From NCBI GenBank assembly GCA_028713285.1, contig JAQTOP010000019.1:1-46342 (forward strand): a stretch of DNA of 46,342 bases, given 5' to 3'. The first letter of the stretch is position 1. Each line of letters opens with the position of its first letter. Shown piece by piece: positions 16,608 through 26,375 of the stretch. The notes beneath the pieces were generated by a model. That model saw only the letters and a list, made by a program, of their open reading frames with translations, was not told where the DNA came from and made no database searches. A program made the position numbers and the translations under genes. The stretch comes from Terrimicrobiaceae bacterium (GTDB taxonomy: Bacteria > Verrucomicrobiota > Verrucomicrobiia > Chthoniobacterales > JAATET01).

Positions 16608-19004
16608 TCAGCGCCCGGTCCGTCGCTGCGGCGTGTAGATGAGCAGGCGCAGGCCGTTGAGGCAAACCAGCACGGTGCTGCCTTCGTGGCCGACCACGCC
16701 CAGCGGAAGCGGCAGGGCGAAGCCCAGCGCCGCCGAGATGAGGACGACGATGACTCCCGTTGCAAAGGTGAGGTTCTGCTGCAACACGCGGCGGGCATGA
16801 CGCGCGACGCCGAGCAGGATCGGGATATTCTCCAAGCGGTCGCCCATCAGCACGACATCGGCGGTTTCCATCGCAATATCCGTCCCGGCCGCGCCCATGG
16901 CCACGCCGAGATCCGCGGTCGCGAGGGCCGGAGCGTCGTTCACTCCATCCCCCACCATCATCACGCGCCCCTGCTTCTTGAGCGCGCGGATCGCCTGCAC
17001 TTTGGCCTCGGGGAGGAGCTCGGCGTGAACCTCATCGACCCCCGCCTCCTCGCCGATGGCCCGGGCGACGGCGGATTGGTCGCCGGTGAGCATTACGATT
17101 TTTTTGACACCAAGCCGGCGCAGGCTGGCGGCAACTTCCCGCGCCTCCGGCCGCAGCGTGTCGGCAAGGGCCAGCACCGCCTTTGCCTTGATCGCATCGC
17201 CCTCGCGCTCACCCATCCAGACGCACGTTTTGCCCTTCGCGAGCAACGGAGCCACGGCCGAGGCAAAAGCATCCATGCCCGCAGCGCGCAGCTCGCGAAA
17301 CAGCCGTTCGCTGCCCATGACGATGCGGACACCCTGCACCGTGGCCTCGGCGCCCTTGCCCGGCGTGGACTGGAAATCGGTAGCGGGCGGCAGGGAAAGG
17401 CCCATCTGGTGGGCGCCGCGGACGATTGCCGCAGCGAGCGGGTGCTCGGATTTGGCTTCCAGCGCGGCGGCGGCGGACAGGAGCGCGGCCGCGGAGGGAT
17501 CGAGGTTTTCTGCGATCGCATGGACTCCCGCGACGGTGAGGATCTCGGTGACGGTGGGCTTGCCGACCGTGAGGGTGCCGGTCTTGTCGAACGCGACGAT
17601 GTCGATCTGTGCGGTGCGCTCGAGATGCGAACCGCCCTTAATAAGAATGCCGCGCCGGGCCGCGCCGCCGATGGCGGACAGGACGGTGGCCGGCGTGCTG
17701 ATGACCAGCGCGCAGGGCGACGCGACGACCATGATGGTCATGGCGCGGAAAAAGGCGTCGCCAAACGCCTCGCGCCACAGCAGCCACGGCACGAGCAGCA
17801 CGAGCGCGGTGAAGGCGATCACCCCTGCGGCGTAGTATTGCTCGGCCTGTTCGAGGAAACGCTGGGTGCCCGACTTCTCGGCCTGCGCCTCGGCGACGAG
17901 CTTCACCATGCGGGAAAGCGTGGAATCCTCCGCGCGCCGGGAGACAGTCAACTCGATGCCGCCGCTCTGGTTGAAGGTGCCGGCGAAGAGGTTGCTGCCG
18001 ACGCCCTTGGAAACCGGCATGGATTCGCCCGTGAGACTGGATTCATCCACGCTGCTCGAGCCTTCGCAGACGGCGCCGTCCACGGGAATGTGCTCGCCGG
18101 GCCGAACGACGACGATGTCGCCGATCTGCAAATCCTCGACGGGCACGAGCCTGGTGACGGAGCCGCGTTTCACCAGGGCCTTGTCGGGGCGAAGGGTGAG
18201 CAGCGACTCGATGGCCTTCTGCGTGCGCTCCATGGCGTAGCGCTGGAGCACGTTCGAAAAGCTGAAGAGAAATAGCAGCAGCGCTCCCTCGAACGGCGCG
18301 CCGACGAGCGCAGCGCCCAATGCTGCGAGCACCATGAGCACATCCACGTCGAGCACGCGCTGGCGCAGCGACGCGATGGCGGATCGCACGCCCTGCTGAC
18401 CGCAAAAAATGTAGGCTCCGGCGTAGAGTGTGCCTGCGGCAACCCCGCGGCCGGCGAAATGATCCATGAATAAGCCGGCGGCGAGGAAAATGGTGCCCAG
18501 TGCGCACGAGATCTCCTCGTTGAGATCCCCGGTTCGGATCCTTTGCCCCAGGCTCACCCCTCCGCGCAGGGTCTCGAGCGGACGGATGCGGGCGCCGGCC
18601 TCGCGCACCTCGCGCAGGATTCGACTCTCCGGCGCCGCGGACCGGTCGAACGTGAGACACAGGACCCGCCCGACATAGGTGGCTGTGGCGCGACGCACGC
18701 CCGGGATCTCCCCCACCCGGCGCTCGAGCTTGAGCGCGCACGCTTCGCACGCCTTGCCATCGAGGCGGAAGGCGGATTTCTGCAGGCCGTCGCGCTCGAT
18801 CTGCACATGCTCGCGCGCGATCTGGCGAATATCCTCCTCGCTGAGACGGGCGGGGTCGAATTCGATCTCGATGGCGGACTTTTCGGGAATCGGATGGATG
18901 GCCACGACGCCGGCATGGTCGGCGATCGTGTGGCTCGAGGCATTCAAGCGCCCCGGGTCGGCGGGGACCTTTTTCGCCTGCAGAAATGTGATGTCGCGTT
19001 CCAT
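16608..19004 (-). CDS. P1B-4-type heavy-metal exporting ATPase
   Basis: 798 residues. The N-terminus holds a ferredoxin-like HMA domain with CEAC (C86, C89), then membrane segments, the actuator loop, the transmembrane SPC motif ([13 protein letters not shown]), the phosphorylation site [11 protein letters not shown] and the hinge [13 protein letters not shown]-terminal HEGST motif precedes the last helices. SPC together with HEGS/GT marks subgroup P1B-4, whose members export Co2+, Fe2+ or Zn2+; Cu and classic Cd/Zn pumps carry CPC. It is the second gene of a two-gene operon, 27 bases behind a VIT-family transporter gene. The metal cannot be fixed from sequence; iron(II) is favoured by the partner gene. 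Confidence 0.92.
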   Translation of the reverse strand: MERDITFLQAKKVPADPGRLNASSHTIADHAGVVAIHPIPEKSAIEIEFDPARLSEEDIRQIAREHVQIERDGLQKSAFRLDGKACEACALKLERRVGEIPGVRRATATYVGRVLCLTFDRSAAPESRILREVREAGARIRPLETLRGGVSLGQRIRTGDLNEEISCALGTIFLAAGLFMDHFAGRGVAAGTLYAGAYIFCGQQGVRSAIASLRQRVLDVDVLMVLAALGAALVGAPFEGALLLFLFSFSNVLQRYAMERTQKAIESLLTLRPDKALVKRGSVTRLVPVEDLQIGDIVVVRPGEHIPVDGAVCEGSSSVDESSLTGESMPVSKGVGSNLFAGTFNQSGGIELTVSRRAEDSTLSRMVKLVAEAQAEKSGTQRFLEQAEQYYAAGVIAFTALVLLVPWLLWREAFGDAFFRAMTIMVVASPCALVISTPATVLSAIGGAARRGILIKGGSHLERTAQIDIVAFDKTGTLTVGKPTVTEILTVAGVHAIAENLDPSAAALLSAAAALEAKSEHPLAAAIVRGAHQMGLSLPPATDFQSTPGKGAEATVQGVRIVMGSERLFRELRAAGMDAFASAVAPLLAKGKTCVWMGEREGDAIKAKAVLALADTLRPEAREVAASLRRLGVKKIVMLTGDQSAVARAIGEEAGVDEVHAELLPEAKVQAIRALKKQGRVMMVGDGVNDAPALATADLGVAMGAAGTDIAMETADVVLMGDRLENIPILLGVARHARRVLQQNLTFATGVIVVLISAALGFALPLPLGVVGHEGSTVLVCLNGLRLLIYTPQRRTGR

Positions 19005-19031
19005 GGAGGCTCGATCCGAATCGCGGCCCGC

Positions 19032-19724
19032 CTAGGCGGTGAAAAGCCTGGCTACATAATACGCCACGGCAGCCGCAATGCCTCCCACCATGAGGGTTTG
19101 AAATCCGCTGCGGATTTTGGAGACGCCGGTGAAATGCCCCTTCACGAAACCGAAAACCGCAAGCGCGCTCAAGGTGAATCCCACGGAGAACAGGAGCGCG
19201 GTATGGGAATCCTGCGTCGCAATATATGGCGAAAGGGGAATGATGCCGCCCGCGACGTAGGCTCCGGCGATGGTCACGGCGCTGGCCAGCGCGCGCTTCG
19301 GGTCCGGTTCCTCGAGTCCCAGCTCGAACCGCATCATGAAATCGCGCCAGGCATCCGGGCGCCTTTTGAGCCCGGCGACAATCGGAGCGGCTTCCTCCGG
19401 CGTGAGGCCGTAGGTGGCCAGCAGGTCGGCCACCTCCTTTTCCTCCGCCGCGGGTTTCTCGATGATCTCCGCCTCCTCCCGCTTGCGTTCGGAAAAGTAA
19501 TGCTCGGCTTCGCCCCTGGCCGCGAGATAGCCGCCGAGGCCCATGGCGATGGAGCCGGCGGCGATCTCGGCGATGCCGGCCGTCACCACGATATGGTTCG
19601 CGCTGATCGCGCCCGAAATTCCCGCCGCCAGCGCGAACGGCACCGTCAGGCCGTCAGCCATTCCGATGACGATATCACGAACGGTATCGGTTCCTTGAAA
19701 GTGCGCTTCCCGGTGAATGATCAT
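19032..19724 (-). CDS. VIT1/CCC1-family Fe2+/Mn2+ transporter
   Basis: 230 residues with five predicted membrane helices. Helix 1 carries DIVIGMADGLTVPFALAAG, typical of the VIT/CCC1 family, followed by GIAEIAAGSIAMGLGGYLAA. A cytosolic helical metal-binding loop rich in Glu and His follows (EAEHYFSERKREEAEI, PAAEEKEVADLL), as in plant VIT1. The last helices are GGIIPLSPYI and the following two. Family members move iron(II) or manganese out of the cytosol. It is first in the operon with the P1B-4 ATPase, so the pair may form a two-route ferrous or manganese detoxification module. An FNR-type box lies about 78 bases upstream of the start. Confidence 0.92.
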   Translation of the reverse strand: MIIHREAHFQGTDTVRDIVIGMADGLTVPFALAAGISGAISANHIVVTAGIAEIAAGSIAMGLGGYLAARGEAEHYFSERKREEAEIIEKPAAEEKEVADLLATYGLTPEEAAPIVAGLKRRPDAWRDFMMRFELGLEEPDPKRALASAVTIAGAYVAGGIIPLSPYIATQDSHTALLFSVGFTLSALAVFGFVKGHFTGVSKIRSGFQTLMVGGIAAAVAYYVARLFTA

Positions 19725-19795
19725 AGGCTCGCTGCCGACCTTATGCTACAGAGCATCCAGCCGCGACGCCAGACTGCGCGCGTGCGACAAAATCG

Positions 19796-19809
19796 TTGAT
19801 CGAAATCAA
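19796..19809. promoter_or_regulatory. Perfect FNR/Anr-type box upstream of the VIT-ATPase operon
   Basis: TTGATcgaaATCAA matches the FNR-family consensus TTGAT-N4-ATCAA at all ten fixed positions, and the symmetry extends by one base each side (GTTGAT/ATCAAC). Its centre is about 78 bases before the VIT start codon, and a TAGCAT -10-like element lies at 19748-19743 on the minus strand. It is 24 bases before the start of the plus-strand phosphoesterase pseudogene, which it could once have served instead. Direction and regulator are inferred. Confidence 0.55.
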
Positions 19810-19832
19810 CTCTCTCCCTAGGAATCGCCCGC

Positions 19833-20346
19833 ATGCGCTGCATCCGCGCCCTCGCCTGTTTCGCCGGCCTGCTCCCCGCCGCCGCGCTGCACGCCGCACC
19901 CGTTTACGGAGGGCGCGGACATCACCCAAGGCTACGGCATCCAGCATCCGATTCCTACGTCAACGGCACACTCCGCGCGAGCCAGCCGAATTATTACTGG
20001 CTCTTCTCGGGCTCGAACCAGGGCATCCTCACCGATACCCATCCCGACGCGCCGTTCACCAACGCGGCGAATCTCTACACGGCCCTCGCCGCCGCCGGCA
20101 GAACCTTCGGCGGTTTGGTGGGCGCCCACCCCCGTGCCGACAGCCTTTATCACGATGGAACGAATTACGCCGTCCGCCACGTCCCCTGGCCCGGCTTCTC
20201 GAACGTGCCCGCTGGCCTCACGGAGTCCTTCACCACCGGCCGCCCTGCCGCTGCTCATTCTCGGGGCCGCCGCCACTGTCGCCGCAGTCGTGGCATCGTG
20301 TTCATCTCGCCATCGCAAGCGGGCGAGCCCCGCGCCGCCCGCCTGA
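19833..20346 (+). pseudogene. Rearranged remnant of a secreted phosphoesterase (acid phosphatase family)
   Basis: A signal peptide is intact (MRCIRALACFAGLLPAAALHA). Then fragments of the PF04185-type phosphoesterase family appear: GADITQGYGIQHP in a second frame, SDSYVNGTLRA and SQPNYYWLFSGSNQG in the first frame, later NYAVRHVPWPGFSNVPAGL. In intact proteins the order is (P)Y(I/V)NGTL, then the TxSYxxxHP block, then SQPNY; here the first two blocks are swapped, and the catalytic ENHS segment is missing. After about 20235 the frame shifts into a C-terminal anchor (LPLLILGAAATVAAVVASC then RHRKR), ending at TGA 20344-20346. Metal-binding residues are mostly lost, so it is non-functional. Confidence 0.6.
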
Positions 20347-20386
20347 CCGCTTCAATTTTTCGCAAACTGTGCTAGCCTTTCCCGAA

Positions 20387-21271
20387 ATGCGCGGAATCAT
20401 TCGCCCCATCGCTCTGCTCATCGCGACTCTCTTCGCGCTTTGCTTCCGCCCAGCCCTGGCGGTGCAGACGAGCGGCGGCTACGTGACAACCGAGCCGACG
20501 GACTCCGACGTGGCGAACTGGACGACCGGCTGGGGCGCGACCGGCATCACAGGCTGGGACTACGTGGGCAACGTCAACGGCCCGAGCGGCGTCTATATCG
20601 GCAATGGCTGGGTCATGACCGCCGGCCACGTGGGCCCCGGGGATTTCACGCTGGCCGGCATTATCTACAGCTACGTCGGCGGCTCCGAGCGGTCCATATC
20701 CAACGCCAAAGGCACGGCAGACCTCATCCTTTTCCAGATCGCCACCGCCCCCGCGCTGCCTCCGCTCACGATTTCCAGTTCGTCTCCCAGCGTCGCCTCC
20801 TACTTCGTGAGCGGCAGCACGGTCGTGATGATCGGCTACGGCGGCGGTCAAGGCGAAACCTGGGGCGCGAACACCGTCACCGCGAAAAACGTCTCCGTCA
20901 CCGTCTCGGGTTATTCCTACGTGACCACGGACTTCAAAACCGCCTATGGCACGACCACCTACACAAACGGCTTGGGCGACTCGAGGAGTATTACGAACAA
21001 TGCGACGCTCGTCGGGGGCGACTCGGGCGGCGGCGGCTTCATTTACAACTCCGCCACGGCGCGCTGGCAGCTCGCGGGGATCAATGAAGCGGTCGATCTC
21101 ACAAGCAGCGACAGCTACCTCGTGCAGCTCAGCACCTACGCGTCTCAGATCAACGGCCTCACCGCCGTCCCGGAGGCGGGACTCGCCGGCCTCGTAGGCG
21201 CCGCCGGCCTGCTGCTGCCGATTCTCGCGCGACTGCGGCGGCGAAGGGCGCAGACTCCACGCGAAAGATAG
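20387..21271 (+). CDS. Secreted trypsin-like serine protease with PEP-CTERM-type tail
   Basis: 294 residues. Signal peptide about 1-25 (RPIALLIATLFALCFRPALA). Catalytic triad of the chymotrypsin fold: histidine in NGWVMTAGHVG, aspartate in GTADLILFQI, serine in LVGGDSGGGGF. The C-terminus has a proline-variant sorting signal: VPEA, a hydrophobic stretch GLAGLVGAAGLLLPILA, then RLRRRR, matching PEP-CTERM proteins processed by exosortase. Mature enzyme would be surface-bound or released. ATG 20387 is preceded by a TAGCCT -10-like element 8 bases upstream, again leaving almost no leader. Substrate unknown. Confidence 0.85.
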   Translation: MRGIIRPIALLIATLFALCFRPALAVQTSGGYVTTEPTDSDVANWTTGWGATGITGWDYVGNVNGPSGVYIGNGWVMTAGHVGPGDFTLAGIIYSYVGGSERSISNAKGTADLILFQIATAPALPPLTISSSSPSVASYFVSGSTVVMIGYGGGQGETWGANTVTAKNVSVTVSGYSYVTTDFKTAYGTTTYTNGLGDSRSITNNATLVGGDSGGGGFIYNSATARWQLAGINEAVDLTSSDSYLVQLSTYASQINGLTAVPEAGLAGLVGAAGLLLPILARLRRRRAQTPRER

Positions 21272-21325
21272 GCGTCGTTTGCTCGATCGAGTGGAAGAGC
21301 TGCTGCATCAGCTATTTTGAGGTGC

Positions 21326-21346
21326 GCCCGTGAGTGCTTCACGGGC
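21326..21346 (+). terminator. Hairpin between convergent genes
   Basis: GCCCGTGA (21326-21333) and TCACGGGC (21339-21346) form a perfect 8-base stem with a 5-base loop, followed on the plus strand by a T-rich stretch (TGTCTTCGTTTCT). It lies 55 bases after the protease gene and overlaps the stop of the convergent DUF4287 gene. Confidence 0.5.
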
Positions 21347-21608
21347 TGTCTTCGTTTCTCGCTCCTTTCAGCAGTGCGTAGATGGCCATCGCATGACCGT
21401 GGCCGAGCTGGAAATCCTCCTTGAGCCATTTGACAATGGCACCCGCTTTCATGCCGGCGGCGAGCCGGCCTTTTGCCGTGAATCCCTTTTTCTCCGCGAG
21501 CGCCCGGAAGTCAGCGGGGCTTTTGCCCGTCTTCGCCTGAATGTAGGTGAGGTATTCCTGGTGGGACAGGGCGGTGTTCCAAGGTTCGGTCGACGGCCTG
21601 CCAATCAC
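21339..21608 (-). CDS. DUF4287 domain protein
   Basis: 89 residues from GTG 21608, which overlaps the DoxX stop (GTGA). Nearly the whole length is the DUF4287 pattern: LSHQEYLTYIQAKTGKSPAD, FRALAEKKGF, AGAIVKWLKEDFQLGHGHAM and AIYALLKG. The family is small, soluble, and has no known activity; it is often found beside SRPBCC and DoxX genes, as here. Translational coupling to DoxX makes joint expression likely. Confidence 0.88.
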   Translation of the reverse strand: MIGRPSTEPWNTALSHQEYLTYIQAKTGKSPADFRALAEKKGFTAKGRLAAGMKAGAIVKWLKEDFQLGHGHAMAIYALLKGARNEDSP

Positions 21609-22027
21609 TGGCGCAGGAGAATCCACCGGACCAACCGGGGTTCGCGCAATGCCAGTCCCGCCCAGACCAGCACGCGAAAGCCAATGGAAAAGGCGGTCGG
21701 GAAAACGCCGCTCCGGGCGATCACGTGCGTGGCCGCCGCGCCGCCGAGATAGCCGGTCAGCAGAATCGCGCCAAGGATGGCGGTTCTTGGCGTGACGTAA
21801 ACGGCTGTGCAGGCGAGCAGCAGGGCGCCGATCCCGACGGCCAAATCCGGGACAATGCCCATCTTCCGGCACGCTTCCATTACGGGCGCCACGCGGATGA
21901 CTTTCGCGATTCCGTCGAACGCCAAAAACAGCACCACCAGACGGGTGAGGCCCATTCCCAGCCATGGCGCCACCTTGGAAGCGGTCGAGAGTCCCGCCGA
22001 TGTTTGGATGATTGTGTCTTGATTCAC
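21605..22027 (-). CDS. DoxX-like family membrane protein
   Basis: 140 residues, four predicted membrane helices (LGMGLTRLVVLFLAFDGIAK, LAVGIGALLLACTAVYV, AILGAILLTGYLGGAAA, AFSIGFRVLVWAGLAL). KVIRVAPVMEACRKMGI between helices 1 and 2 is typical of the DoxX_2 family. These proteins have no fixed role; some are linked to thiol redox or membrane stress. It follows the AraC-type gene by 18 bases on the same strand and overlaps DUF4287. Confidence 0.88.
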   Translation of the reverse strand: MNQDTIIQTSAGLSTASKVAPWLGMGLTRLVVLFLAFDGIAKVIRVAPVMEACRKMGIVPDLAVGIGALLLACTAVYVTPRTAILGAILLTGYLGGAAATHVIARSGVFPTAFSIGFRVLVWAGLALREPRLVRWILLRQ

Positions 22028-22045
22028 AATCCCACCGTTAGCGGA

Positions 22046-22862
22046 TTACGCCGGCCTTTTATTGTATAAAAACGACAACTGCTCCCTCCCTTGCGCGATC
22101 CGCGCGGGGCTCTGACCGATGAATCGTTGCAGCGACCGGGTGAGATGGGCCTGATCGTAATAACCCGCGTCGGAAACCCCATCGACGATCGGGGGGCCTT
22201 GCCTCAAAAGCTGGGTGGCTCGCCGGGCGCGCTCGATTTGATGAATGGCTCCGAGGGTCAACCCCGTCGCCCGAAGAATGTGGCGTTGTTCGGCCCGCGT
22301 CGTGACATCCTGTAGATCTCCACGCAGAGCGCCCTCCGTCGTTCGATCCGCCATCACCAACCCGCTCCGCACGAGCCGATTCACAAACGTCTCCATATTT
22401 TCGAAATTGGGGAATTCCCACGCCGAACCATTCAGCCAGAAGGACCGCTTCGTGGCATTCGGCAGGGTCACGTCATTGCGGTCGCGCAGATCGCTGGACC
22501 GCATCAGAGGCATGAAGGCGCCGAGCTTGAAGAGAACCCCGCACCACTCGCTCTCCGCCGGGAGGTCGGCCGTCGTCGCCTTCGTTTCCGGCCCGCGCAC
22601 CGTGAGGAAACTTTTCCCTCCAGTTGCGTGACGACCATGACCAGTAACACGCGGCAATGGAATGAAACACGCCCGCCAGATCGCTGTGGCTCCGCCAAAC
22701 CCTTTCCATGAAAGGCGAGTCGGACGCTCGATCCGCAAAGGTGATCAGCACACCATCCCAATGACCATCCCAGGCGGGTGCGTCAAGCGGTTCCGCCGGC
22801 TGAAGTGCGCGAAAATGAATTCGACTCTGCGACGAATGTCCTGAACCGTCGATTTCGTTCGT
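22046..22862 (-). pseudogene. AraC-type transcriptional regulator with two frameshifts
   Basis: The C-terminus is an AraC helix-turn-helix (TLGAIHQIERARRATQLL, GVSDAGYYDQAHLTRSLQRF, IGQSPARIAQ). Upstream the protein continues through three frames: HFRALQPAEPLDAPAWDGHW to AACYWS, then MVVTQLEGK, then SFLTVRGPETKATTADLP. Two single-base deletions near 22640-22620, one in an A-run, explain this; adding one base at each restores a continuous protein of about 270 residues. No clear start codon was found near 22862, so the 5' end is approximate. Either a real pseudogene or sequencing/assembly error. If intact it would be the local regulator, divergent from the SRPBCC gene and upstream of DoxX. Confidence 0.7.
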
Positions 22863-22892
22863 CGTCTTGATGAACCCAAACACACAAACACC

Positions 22893-23354
22893 ATGCCAAA
22901 CAACAGCACCAACACCGTTCGCCTTCACCGAATTCTCCGCGCGACGCCGGAGCGGATTTATCGCGCGTTCCTGGATGCGGATGCAATGGCCAAATGGCTT
23001 CCACCGAACGGATTCACGGGCAAGGTTCATCAGATGGACGCGCAGGTCGGCGGCAGCTACAGGATGTCGTTCACCAACTTCACCACCGGCACGAGCCACT
23101 CGTTCGGCGGGACCTATCTCGAACTCAAGCCCCACGAACTCCTCCGCTACTCAGACAAGTTCGACGATCCGAATCTCCAGGGAGAAATGCAAACGACGAT
23201 CGCTCTGAAGCCGGTGTTCTGCGGAACGGATTTGAATATCACGCAGGAGGGGATCCCTTCCGTCATCCCCGCCGAGGCGTGTTATCTCGGCTGGCAGGAA
23301 TCGCTGACGCTGCTGGCCAAACTGGTCGAAGCCGAAATCCCCGATCAACCGTGA
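22893..23354 (+). CDS. SRPBCC (AHSA1/START-like) family protein
   Basis: 153 residues. Typical START/AHSA1 layout: VRLHRILRATPERIYRAFLD, AMAKWLPPNGFTGKVHQMDA, GGSYRMSFTNF, HSFGGTYLELKPHELLRYSD, LNITQEGIPSVIP and a final helix with CYLGWQESLTLLAKLVE. The fold binds a hydrophobic ligand in a deep cavity; no activity can be named. It is divergent from the damaged AraC gene, a common arrangement of ligand-binding protein and regulator. Confidence 0.9.
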   Translation: MPNNSTNTVRLHRILRATPERIYRAFLDADAMAKWLPPNGFTGKVHQMDAQVGGSYRMSFTNFTTGTSHSFGGTYLELKPHELLRYSDKFDDPNLQGEMQTTIALKPVFCGTDLNITQEGIPSVIPAEACYLGWQESLTLLAKLVEAEIPDQP

Positions 23355-23383
23355 CGGCTTTTGCCGTCGAGCGGGCAACGCGC

Positions 23384-23405
23384 AATTCGGAATTCGGCAA
23401 TTCGG
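23384..23405. repeat. Three short direct repeats between convergent genes
   Basis: AATTCGG occurs at 23384-23390, 23391-23397 and 23399-23405. Just before, GACGGC-TTTT-GCCGTC (23353-23368) forms a 6-base hairpin with a four-T loop over the stop codon of the SRPBCC gene; it lacks a T-run and is a weak terminator candidate. Confidence 0.4.
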
Positions 23406-23474
23406 GGTCAGTGCGCCTCTCCTTGCACCCTTTCGAGGAATTTCAGCAGTTCCTCGGGCAAGCGGCCAGCCTCC

Positions 23475-24606
23475 CTATTCCTCCTCGTCGTCGGCGCCTT
23501 TTCGGTAGGTGAGGCCGCGGAGTTTTCCCTCGATGAAGGCGTCGAGGTCGCCGTCCATCACGCCCTGCACGTCGCTTGTCTGCACGCCGGTGCGCATGTC
23601 CTTCACCATCTGGTAGGGCTGGAAGACGTAGGAGCGAATCTGGCTGCCCCAGGCGATGTCGCCCTTCTCGCCGTAAATCCGCTCGGCCTCGGCGCGCTTT
23701 TTATCGACCTCGAGCTGGAACAATTTCGCCTTGAGCATCCGCATCGCCAGCTCGCGGTTGCGGCCCTGGCTGCGCTCGGCCTGGCAGGCGACGACGATTC
23801 CCGTCGGCAGATGCGTGATGCGCACGGCGGTCTCCACCTTGTTCACGTTCTGGCCGCCCTTGCCGCCGGAGCGAAAGGTGTCGGTCTTCAAATCGTCGGT
23901 GTTGATCTCGATGGGAGCGTCCTCGACCTCGGGAACGACATCGACGCTCGCGAAGGAGGTGTGGCGCCGCTTGTTCGAATCGAAGGGCGAGATGCGCACG
24001 AGCCGATGCACGCCGCGCTCGCAGTTGAGGTAGCCGTAGGCATGGTCGCCGCTCACGCGCAGGGTCGCGCTCTTGATGCCGGCCTCGTCTCCGACCTGGA
24101 TATCGACGGTCTCGGCGGTCAATCCGCTCCGTTCCATCCAGCGCTGATACATGCGCAGCAGCATGTCCGCCCAATCGCACGACTCCGTGCCACCCGCGCC
24201 GGCGTGGATGATGAGGAACGCGGGGTTGCCGTCCAGCTCGCCGCTCAGGAATTGCCGCAGCTCGAATCTCGCGAGTTCCGAGGTGATGGCTGTGAATTCC
24301 TCGGCGACTTCGTTGCACGCGGCGACGTGGGAGTCGTGATCGGTTTCCTCCTCTGCCATCTCGCGGAGCACCTGGAGGTCGGCGACGCGGCTCTCGAGCG
24401 CCTTGAAGGGCCCGATCTTCCCGCGCAGCGCGGAGACCTGCTCGACATCGCGCTGGGCGGCCTCCTTGTTGTTCCAGAAATCCGGATTCGCCATGCGGGC
24501 CTCGATCTCGTCGAGGCGGGCGGTCAGCGTCGGCAGGTCAAAGAAACCTCCGCAACTCGCCGATGCGGTCGGTGAGTCCGGAGGTGTCCAGCGTGTGAAG
24601 GTCCAT
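23475..24606 (-). CDS. prfB: Peptide chain release factor 2, expressed through a programmed +1 frameshift
   Basis: Two joined frames. The first is 22 codons from ATG 24606 ([20 protein letters not shown]) to an in-frame TGA at 24540-24538; the second starts at GAC 24539-24537 and runs to 23475, giving about 376 residues. The slip site CTT-TGA-C is preceded by a GGAGG sequence, exactly as in other prfB genes. The SPF stop-recognition tripeptide is present ([14 protein letters not shown]), as is the catalytic GGQ in [13 protein letters not shown]2 releases peptides at UGA and UAA. The frame change is a regulated one, not damage. It is the last gene of the minus-strand eno-ftsB-prfB run. Confidence 0.96.
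24537..24552 (-). promoter_or_regulatory. prfB recoding site
   Basis: On the minus strand GGAGG (24551-24547), three bases TTT, then CTTTGAC (24543-24537). The ribosome pauses at UGA when RF2 is scarce, the internal Shine-Dalgarno-like sequence pushes it one base forward, and RF2 is completed. Known autoregulation of prfB. Confidence 0.93.
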
Positions 24607-24674
24607 GGATAAAAGTGTGGTGAGGATGAAAAATTGCGACCGAAAACCTGCGCGCGATTTCCGCCGGCAGCGGA

Positions 24675-25022
24675 TTACGGGGCCTTCGCGGCGCCCTCGT
24701 CGAAGCGGAAGATCGTTTCGCCTTCCTTCATCACGCCGAGCCGGTCGCGGGCAATGGTCTCGACATACCCGGGGTCTTCGTTCAGCCAGCGCTCCTCGCG
24801 CTGCTGCTGGCGGAGAAGGAGCTGCTGGGCGGCGAGTTCCTTCTGCAGGCCGGCGAGGGTCTCGCGCATCTCGTCGATACGGCGAAGCTCGGGAACGAAG
24901 GCGAGCGCAATCAATGCGACCGCCCCGAGGCCGATGAAGACGACCAGGAAGCGGTTGACCGCGCGCCAGAAATCCGTCTCGCGGCGTTTCCGAATCTGGG
25001 CTCTGGCGTGAGCGGTCCTCAT
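24675..25022 (-). CDS. ftsB: FtsB/DivIC-type septum formation initiator
   Basis: 115 residues. A basic cytosolic N-terminus (RAQIRKRRETDFWR), one membrane helix (FLVVFIGLGAVALIALAFV), a coiled coil (LRRIDEMRETLAGLQKELAA, LLLRQQQREERWLNE) and the conserved end DPGYVETIARDRLGVMKEGE. It belongs to the divisome FtsB/FtsL/FtsQ complex linking early and late division proteins. It lies 6 bases behind eno; eno-ftsB is a widely conserved neighbourhood, which supports the call. Confidence 0.88.
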   Translation of the reverse strand: MRTAHARAQIRKRRETDFWRAVNRFLVVFIGLGAVALIALAFVPELRRIDEMRETLAGLQKELAAQQLLLRQQQREERWLNEDPGYVETIARDRLGVMKEGETIFRFDEGAAKAP

Positions 25023-25028
25023 CGGCTG

Positions 25029-26375
<1,347 letters not shown>

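Noticed and set aside
24538-24540. In-frame stop in prfB read as gene damage
   Set aside because: The slip sequence and internal Shine-Dalgarno show programmed recoding.
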